Of a stretch of 64,000 nt of DNA, positions 18,054 to 27,800 are shown piece by piece; the stretch's first letter is position 1, and every line of letters begins with the position of its first letter. Source of the DNA: Roseibium alexandrii DFL-11 (lineage in GTDB: Bacteria; Pseudomonadota; Alphaproteobacteria; Rhizobiales; Stappiaceae). Location: assembly GCF_000158095.2 (NCBI RefSeq), contig NZ_CM011002.1, forward strand, positions 859,541-923,540, given 5' to 3'. A program made the position numbers and the translations under genes. The notes under the pieces were generated by a model. The model searched no databases. It saw nothing but the letters and a program-made list of their open reading frames with translations, and had not been told where the DNA came from.

Positions 18054-18173
18054 TTAGACAGCATCGAAGCCGGGATTTGCCTGTCTTATCAATTCCTCAA
18101 CGCAGGTGACCGTCAGTTGGAAATAGTTGCGATAGTCTTGGCCCTTATCGCTGTGGTAGTATGAGTATGTCAT
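18054..18173 (-). CDS. Possible 39-residue small protein
   Basis: On the minus strand ATG at 18173 opens a 39-codon frame ending at TAA 18054-18056. The peptide MTYSYYHSDKGQDYRNYF... has a protein-like composition, with an aromatic N-terminal half and a helix-like VEELIRQA segment. There is no clear Shine-Dalgarno sequence, and the frame occupies the gap between the MFS and FecR genes. It could be a short real gene or a remnant; confidence is low. Confidence 0.3.
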   Translation of the reverse strand: MTYSYYHSDKGQDYRNYFQLTVTCVEELIRQANPGFDAV

Positions 18174-18270
18174 CGGGGTTCAACTTATGTTCCGCGCCCT
18201 GTTTGCTGGACTTCACCTAACGTTAAAATTGTCAATGTTATAAGGTGCTTCAATAATCATCTAAAATACG

Positions 18271-19707
18271 GTGTCTGGCGTGGTTTCCATTCGGTCAATA
18301 GACGTGTCTACGGTGTTTTATAAGCGCCTTGCTAACAAGACGTCTGGCAGACCGATGGGCCTCAGCGTATTCGCATTTCTTTTTAGCGCATTTGCAGTCC
18401 TGTCAACCGTCTCTGAAGCGCGCGCTGAGTGGGTCGTCAAGCGGGTGTCCGGTGTCGTCTATTTTGTGGCGCCCGAGGTCAAAGCGTTCCGCGTTCAACG
18501 CGGTATGGTGTTTCAACCCGGTTACACCATGGCAACGCGTTCCGGCGCACGGGCACTGGTCGCGCGCGGCGCAGAGACCATCTCGGTTGGCCCGAACGCC
18601 AAGTTTGCTCTTTCAAAGTACCGGAGCAATAACCGAAAGACCACGTTGCTTCAGCGCTCAGGCCGCCTGACCGTCGATGTTCAAAAGCGCGGGCGTCCGC
18701 ATTTTACCGTTGAAACCCCTTTTCTCGCCGCTGTTGTCAAGGGAACGCGGTTTGGTGTTTCCGTGAACAGCCGCGAAGCGCGGGTCTCTGTTGAACGTGG
18801 CCTTGTCGAGGTCTCCGATCTGGCGACGGGGCAAACCGCATCGCTTGGGCCGGGGCAGAGCGCGTCAAGTGCGCCCGGCAGCCGGTCGGGCTTGTCGGTG
18901 TCCGGTGTGAATGCGCCCGCAGTGTCACCGGGCGCTGCAAGGGCTCCAGCTTTCGCCACTCCGTCAATCGGAAATGTTCCGAGCCCGTCTACGAGCACCA
19001 CCAATCAAGGCGTTTCGGGAGGCTCGACAAACAGTCAGGGACAGAATGCTGGTGGCAACTCGGGAGGAACCGGGAACAGTGGCGCGGGCAGTTCCTCCGG
19101 GAGCGGCGAATCTGCTGGTAATAATGGAAGTGGCAACGGGAACGGCAACGGCAATTCCAGCAACAACGGAAATGGCAACGGCATTTCCGGGAACAACGGG
19201 AATGGCAACGGCAATTCCGGCAACAACGGGAACGGCAACGGCAATTCCGGCAACAACGGGAACGGCAACGGCAATTCCGGCAACAACGGGAATGGCAACG
19301 GCAATTCCGGTAACAACGGGAATGGCAACGGCAATTCCGGTAACAACGGGAATGGCAGCGGCAATTCCGGTAACAACGGAAATGGCAATGGCAATTCCGG
19401 CAACAACGGAAATGGCAACGGCAATTCCGGCAACAACGGAAATGGCAACGGCAATTCCGGCAACAACGGGAATGGCAACGGCAATTCCGGCAACAACGGG
19501 AATGGCAACGGCAATTCCGGCAACAACGGGAATGGCAACGGCAATTCCGGTAACAACGGAAATGGCAACGGCAATTCCGGTAACAACGGAAATGGCAACG
19601 GCAATTCCGGCAACAACGGGAACGGCAACGGCAATTCCGGTAACAACGGTAACGGTAACGGTAACGGTAACGGTAACGGCGGAGCTGATACAGGCGGTCG
19701 TTTGTAA
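18271..19707 (+). CDS. FecR-domain protein with Gly/Asn repeat tail
   Basis: A 478-residue exported protein. A signal-peptide-like segment (MGLSVFAFLFSAFAVLSTVSEARAE, residues 29-53) precedes a FecR-like domain of about 120 residues (WVVKRVSGVVYFVAPE through RSGRLTVDVQKRG, FTVETPFLAAVVKGTRFGVSV and VERGLVEVSD). This is followed by a Ser/Pro/Ala linker and about 17 copies of the decapeptide GNNGNGNGNS (about residues 290-465), encoded by a 30-bp minisatellite, and a short tail GGADTGGRL. The start is uncertain: GTG 18271 is used, ATG 18355 would leave the signal peptide at the N-terminus; neither has a good ribosome site. It precedes the CHASE2 gene by 120 bp, a pairing seen in other alphaproteobacteria. 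Confidence 0.8.
   Translation: MSGVVSIRSIDVSTVFYKRLANKTSGRPMGLSVFAFLFSAFAVLSTVSEARAEWVVKRVSGVVYFVAPEVKAFRVQRGMVFQPGYTMATRSGARALVARGAETISVGPNAKFALSKYRSNNRKTTLLQRSGRLTVDVQKRGRPHFTVETPFLAAVVKGTRFGVSVNSREARVSVERGLVEVSDLATGQTASLGPGQSASSAPGSRSGLSVSGVNAPAVSPGAARAPAFATPSIGNVPSPSTSTTNQGVSGGSTNSQGQNAGGNSGGTGNSGAGSSSGSGESAGNNGSGNGNGNGNSSNNGNGNGISGNNGNGNGNSGNNGNGNGNSGNNGNGNGNSGNNGNGNGNSGNNGNGNGNSGNNGNGSGNSGNNGNGNGNSGNNGNGNGNSGNNGNGNGNSGNNGNGNGNSGNNGNGNGNSGNNGNGNGNSGNNGNGNGNSGNNGNGNGNSGNNGNGNGNSGNNGNGNGNGNGNGGADTGGRL
19141..19660 (+). repeat. 30-bp coding minisatellite, about 17 units
   Basis: Tandem 30-bp units with consensus GGCAATTCCGGCAACAACGG plus GAATGGCAAC encode the GNNGNGNGNS decapeptide. Units differ mainly at third positions (GGG/GGA, TCCGGC/TCCGGT), and one unit has Ser in place of Asn. 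The in-frame length lets copy number change without a frameshift. It ends in a run of GGTAAC repeats (19645-19677). Confidence 0.95.
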
Positions 19708-19827
19708 CTCAATCGTTGTTTGCGTGTTCAAGTTATCGGTTGGGGAGCCGAAACTTGATGCCAAAGCGTCCTTAGGGGTGCAAATCGTAGTGTATCGAGC
19801 AATTAGAGGTGGGATTGGGCGGGCAAA

Positions 19828-22605
19828 GTGCGATTAGGAGCAATTTCGGCTGACTTAAAGAGATTTCTTGCAGCGATCGTGTTTGCAAGCCTGATGGGGG
19901 CAGGTCTTTTGGCGCTGCAAGCGGTCCGCGTTACGGACGGGCTTGACCGGATGCTATGGGAACACAGGTTCACGGCCTCCGAGCGTCCGGTCACCGGAGA
20001 ATTGCTATTTGTCGATATTGACGCAAGGTCGCTCGAGCAACTGGGTGTATGGCCAATACCGCGCCGCACCTACGCCGATCTGATCGATAACCTTTCCGAA
20101 GCCGGTGCCAGCGATATCGTTTTCGATATTGATTTCAGTTCAGCCTCTACACCAGAAGATGATGCAATTTTTGCAGCATCTATGGAACGTGCAGGAAATG
20201 TCAGCCTGGCAGCGTTCCGCCAAGCGGCAACTGGGGCCGAAGACGAATCCGAAGAGATTCTCAACCAGCCTATTGAAGAATTTTTGAAGTTCGCTTGGCC
20301 TGTCGTTGTGATGGTTCCGGTAGAGGCTGATAGCCGGATCTGGCGAAACATCTACGGATTTGAACTGAATGGGGTCGAGGAGTTATCCGCAGCTTCCTAT
20401 CTCGGTGGTCATACCGGTGCAACCTCGGGAGCCTTCTGGCTGGATTACAGCATAGCCATTGATCAAATGCCCCGGGTATCCATGATCGATGTGCTAGAAG
20501 GAGACGTCGCCAATACGACCCTCTTTGGGAAAAAGGTCATCATCGGAGCAAGCGCTCAGGAACTGCGGGATCTCTTCCCAACACCCGTCTACGGCATCCT
20601 TCCTGGCGCGATGATTCAGGCACTTGGCGCTGAAACGCTCATGCAGGACCGGGCGTTGATTATCCGTGGCGCAATGCCTGCTGTTTTATCGGTTCTTCTT
20701 CTGTTTGTGCTGCTCGCAACAACGAAAAGAACAGGCCTCAGCACTAAACTGGCCGTGCTGGTCGGCTTCATGGTGCTCTTGGAGCTTGGCGGGTATTTTG
20801 CCCTTCAAGAACGTCCCGTTCTGATATCAACGGCCTCCGCGCAAGTGTTGCTGGTAGCCTCCGCGATTGTCATCATTTTTCAGGAACTCGGCCTTAGAAA
20901 ACTGATCTCTCAGCTCTACCAGATAAGTCAGCGAAACACGGTCCGCATGCTGGGACAGGTTTTTGACGATAGTTTCGATGCCATTATGGTGATTGACCGG
21001 TCGGAGAAGATTACGGCATCGAGTGAAGTCGCGCGAAAGCTCTTTGGTTTGAAGGCCATTCCGAATGCATCTGGCCGCGAGGTTTTGCCAACTGAACTGG
21101 TGGATGACGCCGTTGCAGTGCTATCCGAAACAACAAAGGGCAAACCTGAACCCAAACTCCTCAAGATGAACGGGGAAGACGGATTACTGCGCGTTATTGA
21201 GTATGTGGTAACGCGCTCCGAAAAAACTGTGACCAGCAAAAAAGGGAAACACGCACGGGAAAATGAGGCGCTTGCGTGTCTGACCTGCCGGGATATCACC
21301 GAGGAATACGAAGCCAATAAAAGGCTGGCTTATCTTGCGAGGTTCGATCCTGTCACGGGACTGTTCAACCGGAATGGCTTTGAAGACGAGGTGCCGGAAA
21401 CCGTCGAAAGTACCGGATTTGATGGGCAAATCCTGTGTCTTGTTCAGTTCTCGATTTCCAACCTTGACCAGATCATCGCCTCACTGGGTTTTTCCTACGG
21501 GGATTTATTGCGAAAAGCGATTGCGGACCGCGTGACCCAGCATTTCGGGACGGAGGTGACCTGGGCTGCGCTCACGGCCGATGTATTTGCTGCAGCCTAT
21601 ATTTCCGAAGAAGGGGAGGTCTGCGCTGAACGGTTCCTGGAGACGGTGCAACAAGTCGTTGGCAAAGATTATATGATCGAGGGATCCCGGATCTCTGTCC
21701 GGCTGGATTTCGGGTATATCGTCGACCACTACGCGTCCGAAATAGACGAGCTACTGAAAAAGTCCGGCAACGCGCTGGCCTTGTCGCGAAGAAGTGCTCA
21801 GCTGGCCTGCGTGGCTTTCCGCCCGGAAATGAATGACACGTTGCAGCGGCGCCGGAGCCTGGAAACCGAGCTCTTCAAGTCGATTTCACGGAACGAACTC
21901 CGGATGGTTTACCAGCCGCTGATTGATCTGCGGAGCCGGGAAATCATTGGCGTGGAAGCCCTGCTGCGTTGGCGGCACGGAGAATTGGGTGAAATCTCAC
22001 CCGTGGAATTCATTCCGATATCCGAAGAAAACGGATTTATCGTCGAATTGGGAGCCTGGACCTTGCACCGGTCAATGGAAGAGGTCGGTCAATGGGACAG
22101 CAACATCAATCTTTCGGTCAATGTGTCCGCCCTCCAGTTTTCGCGGGGCGATATTGTCGCCACCGTTGAGGATGCGCTCAAGGCCACGAAATTTCCGGCG
22201 AAACGGTTCGATCTGGAAATTACAGAATCGCTGTTTATCGACGAGACCATTGATGTCCGGTCCAGCATGCAAGAGCTCGCCGAGCTAGGGTGTTGCTTCT
22301 CTCTGGATGATTTTGGCACCGGATATTCGTCGCTGGCCTATCTCCAGAACTATCCATTTTCCAAGATCAAGCTGGACCGGATGTTTATATCGAAGGTGAC
22401 AACCAACAAGAAGGACGTCGCCCTCATTGAAGCTGTCCTGCATATGGCGAAGGCCTTTGGCATGGAAACAGTCATGGAGGGCATTGAAACCGAGGAACAG
22501 ACGGAAACGCTCCTCGGTCTCGGGTGCCGTGTTGGACAAGGCTATCTCTTCGGGCGCCCAATGAGCGCTGCGGACCTTGCGCAACTTCTACGCAGGTCCG
22601 CGTAA
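19828..22605 (+). CDS. CHASE2-PAS-GGDEF(degenerate)-EAL cyclic-di-GMP phosphodiesterase
   Basis: A 925-residue sensor. A first membrane helix (about 12-30) leads into a periplasmic CHASE2 domain (about 40-270: LFVDIDARSLEQLGVWPIPR, VVFDIDFS-like, FGKKVIIGASAQELRDLFPTP), then three helices (about 280-355), a PAS-like domain (about 375-490), a GGDEF-like domain (500-655) and EAL (665-915). At the GGDEF signature position the sequence reads LTADVF (about 582-587), so cyclase activity is unlikely. The EAL domain looks active: VEALLRW, LSVNVSALQF, LEITES, DDFGTGYSSL and EGIET are intact. It should hydrolyse c-di-GMP in response to a periplasmic signal, perhaps relayed by the adjacent FecR protein. 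Confidence 0.88.
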   Translation: MRLGAISADLKRFLAAIVFASLMGAGLLALQAVRVTDGLDRMLWEHRFTASERPVTGELLFVDIDARSLEQLGVWPIPRRTYADLIDNLSEAGASDIVFDIDFSSASTPEDDAIFAASMERAGNVSLAAFRQAATGAEDESEEILNQPIEEFLKFAWPVVVMVPVEADSRIWRNIYGFELNGVEELSAASYLGGHTGATSGAFWLDYSIAIDQMPRVSMIDVLEGDVANTTLFGKKVIIGASAQELRDLFPTPVYGILPGAMIQALGAETLMQDRALIIRGAMPAVLSVLLLFVLLATTKRTGLSTKLAVLVGFMVLLELGGYFALQERPVLISTASAQVLLVASAIVIIFQELGLRKLISQLYQISQRNTVRMLGQVFDDSFDAIMVIDRSEKITASSEVARKLFGLKAIPNASGREVLPTELVDDAVAVLSETTKGKPEPKLLKMNGEDGLLRVIEYVVTRSEKTVTSKKGKHARENEALACLTCRDITEEYEANKRLAYLARFDPVTGLFNRNGFEDEVPETVESTGFDGQILCLVQFSISNLDQIIASLGFSYGDLLRKAIADRVTQHFGTEVTWAALTADVFAAAYISEEGEVCAERFLETVQQVVGKDYMIEGSRISVRLDFGYIVDHYASEIDELLKKSGNALALSRRSAQLACVAFRPEMNDTLQRRRSLETELFKSISRNELRMVYQPLIDLRSREIIGVEALLRWRHGELGEISPVEFIPISEENGFIVELGAWTLHRSMEEVGQWDSNINLSVNVSALQFSRGDIVATVEDALKATKFPAKRFDLEITESLFIDETIDVRSSMQELAELGCCFSLDDFGTGYSSLAYLQNYPFSKIKLDRMFISKVTTNKKDVALIEAVLHMAKAFGMETVMEGIETEEQTETLLGLGCRVGQGYLFGRPMSAADLAQLLRRSA

Positions 22606-22610
22606 CCGCT

Positions 22611-24068
22611 TTAGAGGCCGAGGCCGCCGAGACAGCTGTATTTGATGTTCAGATAGTCATCGAGGCCGTATTTGGAGCCTTCATTGCCGATGCCGCTGTC
22701 CTTGACGCCGCCGAAGGGCGCGACTTCCGTCGTGATAACGCCTTCGTTTATGCCGACAAGGCCGTATTGCAGGGCTTCCATGACGCGGAAGGTCCGGCCG
22801 AGATCCTGGGTGTAGAAATAGCAGGCCAAGCCGTATTCGGTGTCGTTTGCCCGGTTGATCGCGTCTTCTTCGGTCTCGAACTTGAAGAGCGCTGCCAAGG
22901 GGCCAAATGTCTCTTCGTTCGCGACTTTCATGTCTGCGGTTGCTCCGACAATCAGTGTTGGCTCATAGAACGTGCCCGGACCGTCGCTGCGCTTGCCGCC
23001 TGAGATCAGCTCACCGCCTTTAGCAAGGGCATCGGCCACATGGTCGGCCACTTTCTCAAGAGCAGCCTCGTTGATCAGCGGACCTTGTGTGCTGCCGTCT
23101 TCCAGACCGTTGCCCGGCTTGAGTTGTACGGCAATCGCGTCCTTCAGCTTTGCTGCAAAGGCATCGTAAACACCGGTTTGCACATAGATCCGGTTAGCGC
23201 AGACGCAGGTTTGACCTGAGTTGCGGAACTTTGAGGCGATTGCACCCTCAACGGCTTTGTCCAGATCCGCATCGTCGAACACGATGAAAGGCGCATTGCC
23301 GCCAAGCTCCATGGAGATCTTCTTCATGTTCTTGCCGGCGTTTCCGGCCAGCAGTTTGCCGACGCGTGTCGAGCCGGTAAAGGTGATCTTCCTCAGGAGC
23401 GGGTTTTCACACATTTCTTCGCCGATTGCCGGAGCGTCTCCGGTGACGATGTTCACTACACCGGCCGGAATACCGGCTTTTTCTGCAAGAATACCGTAAA
23501 TCAGAGCAGAGTAGGGTGTGAATTCAGCCGGTTTCATCACCATGGTGCAGCCAGCTGCAAGGGCAGCACCGAGTTTGCGGGCAATCATGGAGTTCGGGAA
23601 GTTCCATGGTGTGATCGCGCCGACAACACCGACAGGCTCCTTGGTGACCAGGATGCGACGGTCCGGCCACGGAGACGGGATTGTGTCGCCATAGACCCGT
23701 TTGCCTTCTTCGGCAAAGAACCGGATGTACTTCACACCAAGAGCGATTTCGCCTTTGGCCTCGGCGAGCGGTTTGCCCATTTCGGTGGTGAGCAGTACGG
23801 CCAAGTCATCGATCACTGCCATGATCTCATCGCAGAGCTTGTGCATGAGCGTGGCGCGGGCTTCTGCGGTCAAGGCCTTCCAGGCTGGCAAGGCCTTGTG
23901 AGCCGCATCGATGGCGCGTTTTGTCTCTTCCCGGCCGCAGACCGGAATGGTGCCTATCACATCTCCGGTCGCCGGATTGGTCACTTCCATTGTTTGGCCG
24001 CTGTCGGCATCCACCCAGGACCCGTCGATGTAGACTTGCTGTTTCAAGAGCGCCGGATTGAGAGACAT
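22611..24068 (-). CDS. gabD: NAD(P)-dependent succinate-semialdehyde dehydrogenase
   Basis: A 485-residue aldehyde dehydrogenase matching the GabD branch in length and sequence. ITPWNFPNSMIARKLGAALAAGCTMVMKPAE is the cofactor-binding region, MELGGNAPFIVFDDADLD holds the general-base Glu and NSGQTCVCANRIYVQ the nucleophilic Cys with the second Cys characteristic of many SSADHs. The C-terminus has EVAPFGGVKDSGIGNEGSKYG. It oxidises succinate semialdehyde to succinate in GABA catabolism; other semialdehydes are possible. ATG at 24068 with CGGAG upstream is preferred over a start at 24125. Its stop is only five bases from the convergent EAL gene stop. Confidence 0.92.
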   Translation of the reverse strand: MSLNPALLKQQVYIDGSWVDADSGQTMEVTNPATGDVIGTIPVCGREETKRAIDAAHKALPAWKALTAEARATLMHKLCDEIMAVIDDLAVLLTTEMGKPLAEAKGEIALGVKYIRFFAEEGKRVYGDTIPSPWPDRRILVTKEPVGVVGAITPWNFPNSMIARKLGAALAAGCTMVMKPAEFTPYSALIYGILAEKAGIPAGVVNIVTGDAPAIGEEMCENPLLRKITFTGSTRVGKLLAGNAGKNMKKISMELGGNAPFIVFDDADLDKAVEGAIASKFRNSGQTCVCANRIYVQTGVYDAFAAKLKDAIAVQLKPGNGLEDGSTQGPLINEAALEKVADHVADALAKGGELISGGKRSDGPGTFYEPTLIVGATADMKVANEETFGPLAALFKFETEEDAINRANDTEYGLACYFYTQDLGRTFRVMEALQYGLVGINEGVITTEVAPFGGVKDSGIGNEGSKYGLDDYLNIKYSCLGGLGL

Positions 24069-24252
24069 AGAGAACTCCGTGACATAGGGGCAGGAACCGA
24101 TCGATTGCCGGTCTGAGTTTTTCAAGTGATAGGCGGATCACCAAGGGTCTGGCAAGGCCAAACGCAATTGCAACCGTACACCGCCCAAATCCGGCGTGGC
24201 CGTGTCTCGGCGGTGAATGAAGAAGCGGTGATCAGATTGGGATTGCGCCGGA

Positions 24253-24696
24253 TCAGCTTCCGCCAAGCCGGCTTTGCAGCGTTGCGATTTCATCGGCAAG
24301 GGCCTGGGCCTGCTTCTGGATGCGATCCAGGGCAACGCGCATGCTGTCGAGATCTGCTGAGGTGTCTTCAGCAACAGGCGGTGAACCGCGCCCGACCAGA
24401 AGCCAGGTCGGGCTGACGTTCAAAATGCCCGCCAGCAGGATGAGTTTGTTGGACCGCGGTTCGGAGCGGTCGCTCTCCCAGCTTTGCAAGGTGGAAGTTT
24501 TGATGCCGAGGCGGCGCGCGAGCTGGGCGGTGGACAGTCCGGCTATGTCCCGTGCCTTGCAGATCCGTTCTCCCAGGGTGTAGTCGCTGCTGCTGTTCGA
24601 CATGTAGTTGGCTCCGGAGTCCACAGGTGCGCCGATAGCCGGATAAACGGTCTGATCGTCTTCCTGCGGAACTTCAATTTTCTTTAGATTGGTCAT
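24253..24696 (-). CDS. XRE-family helix-turn-helix regulator
   Basis: A 147-residue protein with a Cro/CI-type helix-turn-helix at about 45-100 (LGERICKARDIAGLSTAQLARRLGIKTSTLQSWESDRSEPRSNKL then LNVSPTWLLVG) and a C-terminal helix likely to form a coiled coil (DSMRVALDRIQKQAQALADEIATLQSRL). ATG at 24696 is used; ATG at 24603 has a better GGAG site eight bases upstream and may be the real start, giving a 116-residue protein. It lies between gabD and tamB on the same strand; its targets are unknown. Confidence 0.85.
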   Translation of the reverse strand: MTNLKKIEVPQEDDQTVYPAIGAPVDSGANYMSNSSSDYTLGERICKARDIAGLSTAQLARRLGIKTSTLQSWESDRSEPRSNKLILLAGILNVSPTWLLVGRGSPPVAEDTSADLDSMRVALDRIQKQAQALADEIATLQSRLGGS

Positions 24697-24856
24697 GGGC
24701 CGGACCCTCGCACGTTGTGGCGGTGCGCCGCAACAGCAAGCCGGCGATTTGTCGGAAAAAGAAATTTGGGTGGCGGAAATCCGCGCCGGGTTCGCTAAAA
24801 ATGCCGGTGATCGTTTAGCCATGTCTGACAGTTTCCACCGGCAAAAAAAGGGGCCA

Positions 24857-27800
24857 TCAATACTCCCGTTCGAAGAATATGCCGGCTTTCGACGACCCAT
24901 CCGCACCGACTTCACCGCGAACTTTCAGGCCGCGGTCGAGGTCAATGTCGACTTTTACACGGCTGGAGCCGCTGGACGCACCCTGCTCGACACCCAAGTA
25001 GATGTTGTCGTTGATATAGCGGCCGACCGAGACCGATGGTCCATCTTCTCCGGATGTGTCGATGTCGATTGCGTCAAGGCCGAGAGACTTTCGGATCTGG
25101 GCAAGCGGCCCGCTGTCACTGCCGCCGGTCAGGGTCGCAACGGCCGCTCCAAGCTGGGCAATTTGAGTGGCAGACAGGTTGCCGACAGATTTGCCGAACA
25201 ATAGAAGTGCCAGGACTTCATCCTGTGGCAGTTCCGGGGAAGATGTGAAGGCGATCTGCGGATCATCCGCTTCGCCTGTGACCGTGATTGTAATGGTGGT
25301 GTCACTGACGGTCGTGGTCGCAACAAACTCCAGAAATGGTGTGAGGCTGCCTTCAAATGTAGCACGGCCCGTGGAGAACGTCAGACGGCGGGTCAGGATG
25401 TCCAGCACGCCGCGGCGCAAGGCGAACGCGCCGATGGCTTGGGGATCGGCGGTAGTGCCAACAATCTTCAAGTTGCCCTGAAGTTCCGCATCAAGGCCGC
25501 GGCCGCGAATGAAGATACGGCCAGGGGCCGATACCAGAACATCAAGGCGTGGAGGGTTGCTGCGTTGTTCGGTTTGCCGCCCGCTGTCGCCGCCGCCGAG
25601 CTCTACAGCCTGGCGCCGGACGGCAGCAGACGCATTCAGGTGGCGGACATCAACCGGGGGGATCGCCCCGGGAAGCGACTCTGGAATGGAGACATCTGCC
25701 TTGTTGATGGTCACTGTGCCGCCGATCAGCGGCGATCCGGAGGCCGAGGCGAGGGGACCGGTGACAGAAATGCTGGCATCGACTTCTGCGTTGACAAGAC
25801 CTGGATCAATGTAGCGCGCCTTGTCGAGGGAAAGGTTGAGATTAGCTGGCGACCCGTCTTTCATTCCGACGGTACCGGATGCCGACAAAGATCCTCCGGT
25901 TGCAAGATCACCGGCAATGCCATTGAGCGAGGCTTGATCCTGGGTGACATTCGCCGAACCGCGAATGTTTTGCACCGTAAGACCAGTTGAAAGACTGGTT
26001 ACCTTGAGGCCGGATGGTGCCGCGGTGAGATTATACGCTGGAGATTGCGCACTGCCACCGATGGATCCGTTCAAATTTATTCCACCTTCGGCGCGGATGC
26101 CCGCCTCCAGCAGTGGCCGTCTCAAGGCCGCTGTCGGAATGGTCCCATCTAATGTGATGGAGAGTGGCTGAGGCGCAGTTAGCCCGACGGTGCCGTTGGC
26201 GCTGATAGACAGTCCGTTGGCATCGGACACCTTGGTGGTTTGAGATATCTGATTGTTTTTCAGAGTACCGTTTGAGTTTAGCGCCAGAGCCGAGAGCCCA
26301 TTGTCCCGCAAGGGAGATGCTGTAAGGCCGCTGCCGGACAGCGCCCAGTCAACTTCCGGGGCTGATGTGCTGCCTTTTGCATTTACCGTTCCGGTCAAAG
26401 TGCCGCCGATGCCGAGCGACGACACAAAAGCGTTCGCCAGTGAAAGGGGCACTGCGTTGAGATCGGCTTGCAGACCCAGAGCCTCGCCGGCAGATCCCGA
26501 GATCGACAAAGACCCTTGACCGAGCGCAAGTTCCAGCGGGGTGATGTCGGCTGTCCCATCGCCATAGGTGATCGTGGCAGGCTGCTTTAACTGGCTGGCG
26601 ATGCCCTGATAATTCAACGCGAGCTGATTGAGTGCGAGTGCATAACTCGTGGCAGTGGGCTGGGACAGGACAGCGGCAAGGGTAAGACCGTCTTGTGCAC
26701 CATCCTCAAGCTTTACATCGGCCGTCAGAGCCGTACCGCCGCTTTGCGGTTTTGCAGTCAGGGCCACACTGCGCACTGGGGTTGCTGCCGTGATCAGATC
26801 GTTCACGACAAGATCGGCCGATACCGTTTTGGGGTCATAGGGACGCGCGATATCGGCTTTCAGTTGCAGGCTGCCGATGTTGACTGAAGGAATGTCGATT
26901 TCAGTGCCGGAGAGATCCAGCAGCAGTTTTCCAGCATCTGGATCGGCAGCAAGCGTTCCTTCAATGCGGCCGCCGAGCTCCGTCAGGGCCAAGGGGGAGA
27001 TCGCTGCAAGGTTCGGCGCATCGATCTTCAAGGAACCGCTCAAAGTCTCAACCGGGTTTTCCAAGTCGGCAACGGCAAGATCACCGGAGATGGTGTTTTC
27101 CGCCACTCTAACGGCCAACGGATTGAGTTCCGCAGCGCCATCAGCGCTTTTGAGATCCAAATCAACCGAGACGGTCTGTCCGTTCAGGTCCGCGGACCCA
27201 TTGACGCTGGCAGACGGCGCCGACGGATCGGCGGTCGCTTCGATATCCAGTTCCAAATTGTCGAGAGGAGTGCCGGCCAGGAGGATCTGTTTGGATTTCA
27301 CATCCGCCGTGATGTCTAGCCGGTCCAGTGGGCCGGATGTTTCAGCGCTCAGGTCCAGCGCACCGCCCAACTGCGGATCCGCCAAAGCGAGATCGGGGAG
27401 GGACACGCTGATGTCGGAGGCAAGGGTACCGGACACATAGTCCGCAGATCCGGCCAGTGTCAAATTGGTGTTTGTCAGCGTCAGACCTGCAACCGAGACA
27501 TCGTCAGCACCAGCAAGTTTGATGCTTCCTTTCATGTCCGTTCGGCCAGTGAGTAGCGCATCGGCTTGCGCCGTGCCTGTCTTTAGATCTTGCGCGACAG
27601 TTTGAAGATTAGCTGTTCCTTCCAGTGCTGAAGGGTCAAGGTCGAAATCCACACTTGCCGTCACAGCACCGCCAAGGTCCTGTCCTGCGAGTTGTGAAAA
27701 GCGGCTGAGATCGGACAGGGTTAGGCGGCCAGTTCCTGCAGCCTTTTCCGCGCCCAGCTCAGTCTCCGAAAGATTGAGGTTCACGAAATTTGAGGTGAGG

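Noticed and set aside
18964..19764. Long antisense open frames across the repeat tract, such as PLPFPLLPEL repeats
   Set aside because: They are mirror images of the 30-bp repeat, which lacks stop codons in several frames; the plus strand has the FecR domain and signal peptide.
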